Assembly: GCA_964459805.1 (NCBI GenBank)
Contig: CAYWOD010000011.1
Coordinates: 1-31,310 of the forward strand
Origin: DAOVRL01 sp964459805
GTDB taxonomy: Bacteria > Planctomycetota > Phycisphaerae > Sedimentisphaerales > Anaerobacaceae
DNA: 31,310 nucleotides
Direction of reading: 5' to 3'
The position numbers and the translations under genes were made by a program. The notes beneath the pieces were generated by a model. That model was not told the origin of the DNA. It saw only the letters and a program-made list of their open reading frames with translations, and searched no databases. Positions 23,466 through 29,762 of this stretch are shown in pieces; position 1 is the first letter of the stretch, and every line of letters starts with the position of its first letter.

Positions 23466-24959
23466 TCAAAACGGCGCCGATTCCTGCTCCACACGAGAGG
23501 CATTTTCAAACCGCGTGATCCTCTCTCTGAATGTCAGCGGAACATTTCCCGTCGGTCCGTTGCGCTGCTTTGCTATTATCAGCTCCGCTGTGTTGTTAGG
23601 CTCATAATCCGCCTCGCCGCGATGGTAGTAATCTTCCCGGTGCAGCAGCATAACCACATCGGCGTCCTGCTCGATACTACCGCTTTCACGAAGGTCGCTC
23701 ATCCTCGGCCTGTGCCCTTCCCTGCCCTCGGGAGACCGGTTCAACTGGCTCAAAACCACAACTGGAATGTTCAGCTCACGAGCAAGGCTCTTGATATACC
23801 TCGAAATCGTCGTGATCTCCTGCTGTCGTGATTCTACCCGACCCCCCAAGTGCATCAACTGAAGATAATCTACCATAATGCACCGAATATCATGCGTGCT
23901 CTTGAGCCGTCTCGCCTTCGCGCGAAGCTCTAAAGGTGTCAGGCTCGAAGTGTCATCCACAAAAATTGCAGCTTCCGACAGACGCGAGCACGCCTCCACT
24001 AACTTCTGATACCCCTCCGTATCGACCATCCCTTTCCTCACCGCTTGAGCATCAACCTCGCTTATACTGCACAAAAATCGCTCTGCCAGCTGCTGCCTGC
24101 CCATCTCTAATGAGAACACCCCAACGCCGGCTCCCTCCTGAACACCCATATACTCGGCGATGTTCAACATCAAAGACGTCTTGCCCATACTCGGCCGACC
24201 CGCCACGATTATCATCTCCCCGTTCTGCAGACCGCACGTCAGATCGTCAAGCTCATGATAGCCCGTCCCCAATCCCGTTAAATAGTTACCTCCCTTAACC
24301 GACCGCTTCTCTATAAGCTCGTATGCCTCTGTAACCAGATCTTTCAGCATTACCGCACTGCCGCTGATGTTCTTGTCCGTAACCGAAAATATCCGCCGCT
24401 CCGCCTCGTCAAGAACCTGATTAGCCCCGGCACCTGTGGCCGGGGCACCTCTGGCCGCCGTACCGCCACCGTACGCATCATCCAGAATACCACTCGCCGC
24501 CGTGATCAGCTCGCGCAAAAGCATCTTCTCTTTCACTATCCCCGCATAGTACTCCACGCTCGCCGCCGATGGCACAGAATCAAGCACCCTCCCAATGTAT
24601 TCCACCCCCCCAACCGCCTCCAGAACCCCACGCTTCTCAAGCTCATCACGCAGCAACACCGCATCAATACCTACCCGCTCCCCGCTACCCACCAACGCCG
24701 GCTTCTCGTAAAGCCCAATCACACCCTCGAATATCTGCTGGTGCTCAACACGATAAAAAGCCCTCTCCGGACAACGCCCCAATATCCCAACCACATCCGC
24801 GATGCAACTCGGGTCAATCAACATCGAACCCAATACCGCCGCCTCCGCCGCTAACGACTCAGGCATACTACGAACCATTGTCACACCCTCACCCATATAT
24901 ACCCCTCCATCCTTTCCCTTTCCGCCTCTTGCTTTGCTCGCCTTCGTCATTTGACCCAT
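23466..24959 (-). CDS. dnaB: Replicative DNA helicase DnaB
   Basis: DnaB is the hexameric 5'-3' helicase at the replication fork. The 497-residue protein has the N-terminal helical domain (SLAAEAAVLGSMLIDP at 35-50) and a RecA-like C-terminal domain. Walker A is GRPSMGKT (254-261), followed by FSLEMGRQQLAERF, Walker B IMVDYLQLM, and SQLNRSPEGREGHRP with DLRESGSIEQDADVV. No intein is present. Residues 171-179 in the interdomain linker (GAPATGAGA) are encoded by a family A hairpin repeat. The N-terminus has about 30 extra Gly/Lys-rich residues before the conserved start. AAGG lies close before the ATG at 24959. It follows rplI, as in many bacteria. Confidence 0.97.
   Translation of the reverse strand: MGQMTKASKARGGKGKDGGVYMGEGVTMVRSMPESLAAEAAVLGSMLIDPSCIADVVGILGRCPERAFYRVEHQQIFEGVIGLYEKPALVGSGERVGIDAVLLRDELEKRGVLEAVGGVEYIGRVLDSVPSAASVEYYAGIVKEKMLLRELITAASGILDDAYGGGTAARGAPATGAGANQVLDEAERRIFSVTDKNISGSAVMLKDLVTEAYELIEKRSVKGGNYLTGLGTGYHELDDLTCGLQNGEMIIVAGRPSMGKTSLMLNIAEYMGVQEGAGVGVFSLEMGRQQLAERFLCSISEVDAQAVRKGMVDTEGYQKLVEACSRLSEAAIFVDDTSSLTPLELRAKARRLKSTHDIRCIMVDYLQLMHLGGRVESRQQEITTISRYIKSLARELNIPVVVLSQLNRSPEGREGHRPRMSDLRESGSIEQDADVVMLLHREDYYHRGEADYEPNNTAELIIAKQRNGPTGNVPLTFRERITRFENASRVEQESAPF
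24421..24446 (-). repeat. GC-rich hairpin repeat, family A, copy in dnaB
   Basis: Arms CCCCGGC (24425-24431) and GCCGGGG (24439-24445) with a 7-base loop. The sequence from TTAG to GGGG matches the first bamA copy exactly but is read in a different phase. It lies in the linker between the two DnaB domains, where an insertion is tolerable. Confidence 0.88.
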
Positions 24960-24980
24960 TACCTTATCCCTGCATATTTA

Positions 24981-25003
24981 CCCCCCAAACCCGCCCTGGG
25001 GGG
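24981..25003. repeat. G/C-run hairpin in the dnaB leader
   Basis: Arms CCCCCCA and TGGGGGG enclose a nine-base loop in the 81-bp rplI-dnaB spacer. On the minus strand the arms are flanked by TTAA and TAA. It resembles family A in outline (CCCC...GGGG then TAA) but has a different loop. No T-run follows, so it is not a good terminator. It could affect dnaB mRNA. Confidence 0.6.
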
Positions 25004-25040
25004 TTAAAACGACACAATGTCTAATCCACAATAAACAAAA

Positions 25041-25538
25041 TCAGCTCCCTTCTGCCTCGCCGGCCTCGGCCTGCTCAGCCACCACCACCACATTAACCTG
25101 ACAACTCAAATCCTCATCGTATTTGAGCGTCACCGTATGTGTTCCAACCTCCCTTATATGTCCGGCCAACTGCACAACCTCATCCGACACCTCAAATCCC
25201 TGCTCTCGCAGGTTGGTCGCTATCTGCCTGCCTGTAACCGACCCGAACAAATGACCTTGCTCGTTCGCTTTGGCCGCCACTACAGCTTCCGCACCTTCCA
25301 CGGCTTTGGCTGACTCCTCCAGCCGCATCCGCTCGCTCTTACGCTCCTCCGCACCCCGCGACTTCTCGTCCGCAATCGCCTTAATATTCACCTCGGTTGC
25401 AACCTTTGCCAGGCCCTGCGGAAGCAAATAATTCCGAGCGTATCCCTCCTTGACCTCAACAACATCCCCAAGCCAGCCCAGCTTCTCCACATCCTCACAA
25501 AGCAAAACCTTCATCACGTTAGCCATCTTTCTAACCAT
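25041..25538 (-). CDS. rplI: 50S ribosomal protein L9
   Basis: L9 binds 23S rRNA near the L1 stalk. The N-terminal domain is plain: MKVLLCEDVEKLGWLGDVVEVKEGYARNYLLP contains the L9 signature, followed by a long helix rich in Glu, Lys and Arg. The C-terminal domain has HLFGSVTGRQIATNL and the usual HIREVGTHTVTLKYD. I chose ATG 25538 because AGGGG lies six bases upstream. This gives 8 residues before MKVLL. ATG 25586 and ATG 25514 are alternatives. A short acidic C-terminal tail is present. It sits between rpsR and dnaB, the standard order. Confidence 0.96.
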   Translation of the reverse strand: MVRKMANVMKVLLCEDVEKLGWLGDVVEVKEGYARNYLLPQGLAKVATEVNIKAIADEKSRGAEERKSERMRLEESAKAVEGAEAVVAAKANEQGHLFGSVTGRQIATNLREQGFEVSDEVVQLAGHIREVGTHTVTLKYDEDLSCQVNVVVVAEQAEAGEAEGS

Positions 25539-25643
25539 CTTTATCCCCTTGTACAAATTTCCCGTTGGAAACACGCGCCTCTTCATCTTGCGAATGTCTG
25601 ACGGGCTTCATATCTCATACCTCGTCTTTTGTTGTGAATCGCC

Positions 25644-25681
25644 CATAACTCGGCCCCGCTTCCGGCAAGAAGCCGGTTATG
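25644..25681. repeat. Inverted repeat in the rplI-rpsR spacer
   Basis: Outer arms CATAAC (25644-25649) and GTTATG (25676-25681), with further GGC/GCC pairing inside. A nested CCGGC-AAGAA-GCCGG hairpin lies at the right. It sits just downstream of rpsR in the minus-strand transcript. Whether it attenuates transcription or is a mobile repeat cannot be told. Confidence 0.6.
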
Positions 25682-25697
25682 AGCGGCACCCGATTAA

Positions 25698-26003
25698 TCA
25701 GTTCGTAAAAGGAAGCAATGCCATGTACCTCGCGCGTTTAATGGCTCTCTTGGCCTTTCTTTGACAACCGGCGCAGTTGCCGCTGCGCTTGCGAGAGTAT
25801 ATCTTGCCGCGATTGGTCAAAAGCTTCGCAAGAGTCTCAACGTCTTTGTAGTCAACGTACTTTATACCACGCCTGCAAAAGCGGCACTGAGTCTGTTCCC
25901 GGCCCCCTGCAAAACCTGGCTTTCTCCTGTTGCTGCTTCTGCCACGTTTTTTTTGTGGACCTCTTTGTGAGCTTGTTTGTGGACCTCTTTGTATTTTTCC
26001 CAT
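25698..26003 (-). CDS. rpsR: 30S ribosomal protein S18
   Basis: S18 binds with S6 on the 30S platform. The 101-residue protein has the core CRFCRRGIKYVDYKDVETLA and the GKIYSRKRSGNCAGCQRK...ARYMALLP ending. CxxC pairs in CRFC and CAGC mark the zinc-binding (C+) form. It has a basic N-terminal extension of about 30 residues in which RGPQ is repeated. This is encoded by a 17-bp direct repeat at 25952-25992. The ATG has AGGT six bases upstream. It lies between ssb and rplI. Confidence 0.95.
   Translation of the reverse strand: MGKIQRGPQTSSQRGPQKKRGRSSNRRKPGFAGGREQTQCRFCRRGIKYVDYKDVETLAKLLTNRGKIYSRKRSGNCAGCQRKAKRAIKRARYMALLPFTN
25952..25992. repeat. 17-bp direct repeat (24-bp period) at the rpsR 5' end
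   Basis: TTTGTGGACCTCTTTGT occurs at 25952-25968 and again at 25976-25992. The 24-bp period equals eight codons and doubles the QRGPQ peptide at the S18 N-terminus without changing frame. Confidence 0.8.
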
Positions 26004-26081
26004 CTTTTACCTGTCTATTTTCGTCTTTCGTATCTTGCGGCCTCCATATCGAGCCGCGATTCACGAGCCGCCGGTGGTGAC

Positions 26082-26504
26082 TCAAAACGGTATGTCGTCC
26101 TTGCCGGCCTGCTGGGGCGATTGCAATTCTTCGCTGCCTGCACTCTGCGGAGCACGGTCTGAACCTTCTCCGCCCGTACGAGGCAGGAATTGAAAGCTCT
26201 CCACCGTAACTTTAAGCCGGCTGCGCTTCGTCCCGTCCTGGGCCGTCCAGCTATCGAATTTCAGTCTGCCCTCTATAAACACCGGGCGGCCTTTGCTCAG
26301 GTACTTGTTTATGTTCTCCGCCTGACGCCCAAACGCAGTACAATCAACAAAACACGTCTCCTCACGTTGACTGCCGTCCTGACCCGTCCACCTCCGATTC
26401 GTCGCCAGACCGAAATCCACCACTGCCGTTTGGTTCGGAGTGTATGAAAGCTGTGGGTCACGGGTTAGATTGCCCATCAGCAGAACTTTATTAAAACTTG
26501 CCAT
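26082..26504 (-). CDS. ssb: Single-stranded DNA-binding protein
   Basis: The 140-residue protein has an OB-fold opening with ASFNKVLLMGNLTRDPQLSY, the TNRRW segment, and FGRQAENINKYLSKGRPVFIEGRL. A short Gln/Ser/Gly-rich linker leads to the acidic tip DDIPF, which recruits replication and repair partners. ATG 26504 has AAGGGAG eight bases upstream; the open frame extends 15 codons further but without a ribosome site. It lies between rpsF and rpsR in the conserved rpsF-ssb-rpsR cluster. Confidence 0.97.
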   Translation of the reverse strand: MASFNKVLLMGNLTRDPQLSYTPNQTAVVDFGLATNRRWTGQDGSQREETCFVDCTAFGRQAENINKYLSKGRPVFIEGRLKFDSWTAQDGTKRSRLKVTVESFQFLPRTGGEGSDRAPQSAGSEELQSPQQAGKDDIPF

Positions 26505-26588
26505 GCTCAAACTCCCTTTCTTAACTTCGCAGAGTCGAATTCTCAGCACCTGTTTAGCTCAAAGCCCGGCGCTGAAAGCCCAAGACAC

Positions 26589-27221
26589 CTACCGGTTTTC
26601 TTCTTCGGTCTGTTCCGATTCAGTTTCTACAAAAGCCTCAGTCCCGTCGCCCGGCTCGCGTCCTTCCGGCTCCTTACTTTCTTCCGCTTCCCCGGCGCCT
26701 TGCGCTTTCTCAGCTTCCTCTTCGGTTTCGGCGGTTTCTTCCGTTCTCCCGGCTTGCTCGCTCTGGCCGGCCTCTTCTTTCCTCTCAACCTCGCTTGCCT
26801 CTGCCGGCTCTTGCTCGGAGCTCTCTTGCTTGGCTTCTGCCGCCTGCGCGGCTTTCTTCGCCGCGGCTTCCTTCTCGACCCTTGTAGCCGGCGTATCCTT
26901 CTCGACATCTTCCGCCGTCATTTGCTCGGCACTAAGAATCAGGACACGCATAACCCGTTCCGAAAGCTGAACCGCCTTCTCAATTTCACGGATCTTCTCG
27001 CCGTCGGCCCTAAAATAACAAAGGATGTAAGTCCCTCTGTTTTTGCCGTTGATTTCGTACGCCAGTCTCCTCTCATCCCACTTGCTCATCGAGACATCCT
27101 CGGCATCAGCCCTTTCAAGCACTTTTTCAAGAGTCGCGATGGTTGCGTCCCAGTCCGATGCCTGGGCCGAATCAACGAGGAACATCCCCTCATAAAGCTT
27201 CTTGCCAACAACAGCTTCCAT
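26589..27221 (-). CDS. rpsF: 30S ribosomal protein S6 with a long acidic C-terminal extension
   Basis: Residues 1 to about 100 are S6, with KLYEGMFLVDSAQ, RRLAYEINGKNRGTYILCYF and LSERVMRVLIL. S6 partners S18 on the 30S platform. Residues about 105-210 are an extension made almost only of Glu, Ala, Lys, Gln, Ser and Thr, strongly acidic and probably disordered or helical. S6 in most bacteria is 95-135 residues, so the tail doubles the protein. E. coli adds glutamates to S6 after translation (RimK); here an acidic tail is encoded, and any parallel is an inference. AAGGTG lies seven bases upstream of the ATG. Confidence 0.95.
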   Translation of the reverse strand: MEAVVGKKLYEGMFLVDSAQASDWDATIATLEKVLERADAEDVSMSKWDERRLAYEINGKNRGTYILCYFRADGEKIREIEKAVQLSERVMRVLILSAEQMTAEDVEKDTPATRVEKEAAAKKAAQAAEAKQESSEQEPAEASEVERKEEAGQSEQAGRTEETAETEEEAEKAQGAGEAEESKEPEGREPGDGTEAFVETESEQTEEENR

Positions 27222-27302
27222 CTTATCACCTTCTGCTTAAATTATACTCTGCCTATTTCCTTCTAGGTCGCACATGATGCGCAACTGTCATTCACTATCC
27301 GG

Positions 27303-27322
27303 CGGCTCGACTGAGCTCGCCC
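27303..27322. repeat. 20-bp repeat CGGCTCGACTGA..., copy 1
   Basis: The 20 bases differ at one position from 28740-28759. This copy abuts the left end of the 62-bp element at 27320-27381, in the rpsF-pth spacer. Confidence 0.7.
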
Positions 27323-27381
27323 CGTTAGAAATCGGCTGCCCTTTCGTTGTGTTGTTGCCTGCGTTGGAATTTCTAACGGGG
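27320..27381. repeat. 62-bp palindromic element, family B, copy at the pth 3' end
   Basis: Arms CCCCGTTAGAAAT (27320-27332) and ATTTCTAACGGGG (27369-27381) are perfect inverted repeats. The copy matches 27939-28000 at 57 of 62 positions. The pth stop codon (TAG, 27373-27375) lies inside the right arm, so the last Pth residues are encoded at the junction. Confidence 0.92.
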
Positions 27382-28014
27382 CTCGCCGTTAAACTCATTC
27401 ATTGTCTTATCGATCCCGTACTCAATCCAGCAAAGCACAGCCTCCAGAGATCTCTCAATCGCTTCGTCCAGCAGCGGCCTTTCCGCTTGAGTCGGTCTCC
27501 TGAGTACATACTCTGCTGCCTCTTGGTCGCCGCTGCTGCCGATACCGATTCGCAGCCGGCCGAACTCATCCGTCCCCAGCTTCTCTATAACGTCGGCCAG
27601 ACCATTGTGTCCACCAGCCGAGCCCTTGCCGCCGATACGTATCCTGCCGGGATCAAGGCTCATATCATCGGCCACCACAAGCAGATTACTCAACGCAAGC
27701 CTGTAAAAGCCAACCGCCGTCGCCACGGCCTGCCCGCTGCGATTCATGAACTGCCACGGCTTCAACAATATTAACTTTTTCTCTGAAAATTCGCCCGCCC
27801 CAAAACGACCACCGAATTTCCTTTTCCTTACATCTATCTTTAACGCTGCTACCAGCGAATCTACTACCTTAAACCCCGTATTGTGCCGAGTATCAATATA
27901 CTCATCTCCCGGATTACCCAGGCCAACCACCATTTTCACCCCGTTAGAAATCGGCTCTCTTTTCGTTGTCTTGTCGCCTGCGTTGGAATTTCTAACGGGG
28001 TTCATATCAACCAT
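27373..28014 (-). CDS. pth: Peptidyl-tRNA hydrolase
   Basis: Pth releases peptides from dropped-off peptidyl-tRNA. Family motifs are VVGLGNPGDEY with the substrate Asn, DTRHNTGF with the catalytic His, KPWQFMNRSGQAV, DDMSLDPGRIR, and GGHNGLADV. Normal Pth proteins begin MKxIVGLGNPG; here that point corresponds to GTG 27939. The open frame continues upstream through a complete 62-bp palindromic repeat to ATG 28005 or ATG 28014. This adds a 25-27 residue extension (NPVRNSNAGDKTT...PISNGV). None of these starts has a strong Shine-Dalgarno, though GGGGTGA at the repeat edge could serve a start near 27933. The stop codon lies in a second copy of the same repeat. Confidence 0.95.
   Translation of the reverse strand: MVDMNPVRNSNAGDKTTKREPISNGVKMVVGLGNPGDEYIDTRHNTGFKVVDSLVAALKIDVRKRKFGGRFGAGEFSEKKLILLKPWQFMNRSGQAVATAVGFYRLALSNLLVVADDMSLDPGRIRIGGKGSAGGHNGLADVIEKLGTDEFGRLRIGIGSSGDQEAAEYVLRRPTQAERPLLDEAIERSLEAVLCWIEYGIDKTMNEFNGEPR
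27939..28000. repeat. 62-bp palindromic element, family B, copy at the pth 5' end
   Basis: It has the same 13-bp arms as the copy at 27320-27381. Its left end falls exactly on the codon that aligns with the canonical Pth start. It contains no stop in the pth frame, so it can be translated as an N-terminal extension. Confidence 0.92.
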
Positions 28015-28037
28015 AATTCACTTATGCCTGATCCGGC

Positions 28038-28709
28038 TCATTTCTTCTCTTGCGGACTTTCCTCATCCTCAGGTTTCTCTGCCTCGCCGATAACCTCAGG
28101 CGCCGTCGGCATCTCCTCTTCAACCTGCTCGGCCGTCTTCGCGGCAGCCACCAGATGGCAAGTAACAACCAGCGTCTCCGGCGAACTTGCCAGGTTCACA
28201 CCCTCCGGAAGCTCAATGTCGCTGGCGTGCAGCGAGTCGCCGACTCCAACATCTTTCACCAACACAAAAATCGTTTCCGGAATATCTGTCACCTTGCACT
28301 CGATCTCCAGCCGGTCCGCGTGCTCTTCGATTATACCGCTCTCGTGTGTCCCCTTGGCCGTGCCCTTAAGCTCAATCGGAACCGTAACCTTGACCGTCTC
28401 GGTAACATCCACACGCATCAGATCAACATGAATAATCTCCTTACCAAGATAGTCGTATTGCAAATCCTTAACGAGAGTCTTCTCTTTCTTTCTGCCGATC
28501 TGTACATCCATCAGACGATGTCCGTGATGCAGGCCTTCAGTAAAGTTATGCGCATCCAGCGAAATAGCCACCGGCTCCTGTTTATGCCCATAGACAATAG
28601 CGGGTATCCGCCCGTCCTCTCGGACTTTCGCCGCATGCTTTGAGCCCGTATCTTCCCGAACTTCTGCTTTCAAAAGCCGGGGTCCGGCTCCCTTATCTGC
28701 CTTGCCCAT
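28038..28709 (-). CDS. rplY: 50S ribosomal protein L25 (Ctc/TL5 type)
   Basis: A 223-residue L25 of the long Ctc/TL5 form, binding 5S rRNA. Recognisable parts are LKAEVREDTGSKHAAKVRED, GRIPAIVYGHKQEP, the KDLQYDYLGKEIIHVDLMRV block, and the C-terminal TL5 domain with GIIEEHADRLEIEC and SLHASDIELPEGV. A Glu/Pro-rich tail follows. ATG 28709 has a near-perfect GAGGTGAT just upstream, which decides the start over GTG 28715. The gene lies between prs and pth, a common bacterial arrangement. Confidence 0.96.
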   Translation of the reverse strand: MGKADKGAGPRLLKAEVREDTGSKHAAKVREDGRIPAIVYGHKQEPVAISLDAHNFTEGLHHGHRLMDVQIGRKKEKTLVKDLQYDYLGKEIIHVDLMRVDVTETVKVTVPIELKGTAKGTHESGIIEEHADRLEIECKVTDIPETIFVLVKDVGVGDSLHASDIELPEGVNLASSPETLVVTCHLVAAAKTAEQVEEEMPTAPEVIGEAEKPEDEESPQEKK

Positions 28710-28739
28710 AATCACCTCATTTAATTCTATCTACCCGAA

Positions 28740-28759
28740 CGGCTCGACTGAACTCGCCC
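28740..28759. repeat. 20-bp repeat CGGCTCGACTGA..., copy 2
   Basis: This copy sits in the prs-rplY spacer, 14 bp from a 7-bp-stem hairpin. It has one mismatch to 27303-27322. Confidence 0.7.
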
Positions 28760-28772
28760 AAGTCCTCCTCAA

Positions 28773-28789
28773 AGCCCGCACAGCGGGCT
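28773..28789. other. Hairpin in the prs-rplY spacer
   Basis: AGCCCGC and GCGGGCT pair perfectly around the triloop ACA. On the minus strand only TT follows the stem, so it would be at best a weak terminator. It could instead be an mRNA-stabilising stem at the 3' end of prs. Confidence 0.6.
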
Positions 28790-28808
28790 CCAAAAAGTTT
28801 AACAGGCC

Positions 28809-29762
28809 TCAAATAGTGCTGAACAGGCTGCTCACCGATTCATTTCTGTGAATTCTCTTTATTGTCTCTCCCAACATCGCCGCGACGCTCAGAACCTTGA
28901 TATTGCCAACATTTTTTGCCTCTTCGGTCAACGGTATCGTGTCGGTAACAACCACCTCATCAACCGGGGTCTTCGCCAGCCGCTCCAGTGCCTGCCCTGC
29001 AAAAATCCCGTGTGTCGCGCCAATGCATATTCTCTTGGCGCCACGCTCCCTGACCAGGTTTGCCGCACTGCACACCGTCCCGGCCGTGGCGATAATGTCG
29101 TCGCACATCAGCACATTTTTGCCTTCCACTTCGCCGATTATCTCGTCCGCCTCTACCCGCTCACCGCTGACGCGCCTCTTATGTACTATCGCCAGATCAC
29201 CGCCGAGGTGCCTGACATATCTCGCCGCCATCTTAATGTTGCCAACGTCAGGCGAAACCACAACCAAATTGGCGATATTCTTGTCCCTGAAGTACTCGCT
29301 CAGCACCAGCTCACCCGTCAGATGGTCAACAGGTATATCGAAAAAACCCTGCAACTGCGCCGCATGCAGGTCTATCGTCAACACCCTGTCGGCCCCGGCT
29401 GCCGTGATAATGTTTGCAACCAACTTCGCCGTTATCGGCACTCGCCCTTCATCTTTTCGGTCCTGCCGCGCATACCCAAAGTATGGAATCACCGCCGTGA
29501 TACGCTGGGCACTGGCCCTTCGCAGGCAGTCTAAATATATCAATAGCTCCACCAGATTTTCATCAACCGGCTTGCACGTGGACTCCATAACGAAACAATC
29601 CCTACCGCGAACGTCGTCTTCAAGCTTTATCGCTTTCTCGCCGTCCGGAAAACGTTCGATCTTCACGCCACCTAACGGAATGCCAAGGTACTTGCAAACC
29701 CCACTCGTCAATTCCGGATTACTGCTGCCCGAAAATATCTTCAGATTGTCATTCAGAAACAT
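28809..29762 (-). CDS. prs: Ribose-phosphate pyrophosphokinase (PRPP synthetase)
   Basis: Prs makes PRPP from ribose-5-phosphate and ATP for nucleotide, His and Trp synthesis. The 317-residue protein has FSGSSNPELTSGVCKYLG at the start and the YARQDRK ATP-site motif. DLHAAQLQGFF and the VVSPDVGN segment follow, and the PRPP loop is MCDDIIATAGT. Length and motifs are those of class I enzymes. The ATG overlaps the glmU 3' end by 14 bp, and GGAGA lies nine bases upstream, so the two genes are probably coupled. The glmU-prs-rplY-pth order is common in bacteria. Confidence 0.98.
   Translation of the reverse strand: MFLNDNLKIFSGSSNPELTSGVCKYLGIPLGGVKIERFPDGEKAIKLEDDVRGRDCFVMESTCKPVDENLVELLIYLDCLRRASAQRITAVIPYFGYARQDRKDEGRVPITAKLVANIITAAGADRVLTIDLHAAQLQGFFDIPVDHLTGELVLSEYFRDKNIANLVVVSPDVGNIKMAARYVRHLGGDLAIVHKRRVSGERVEADEIIGEVEGKNVLMCDDIIATAGTVCSAANLVRERGAKRICIGATHGIFAGQALERLAKTPVDEVVVTDTIPLTEEAKNVGNIKVLSVAAMLGETIKRIHRNESVSSLFSTI

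Noticed and set aside
28773..28789. Intrinsic terminator after prs
   Set aside because: The stem is good but no run of T follows on the transcribed strand, and the operon appears to continue into rplY.
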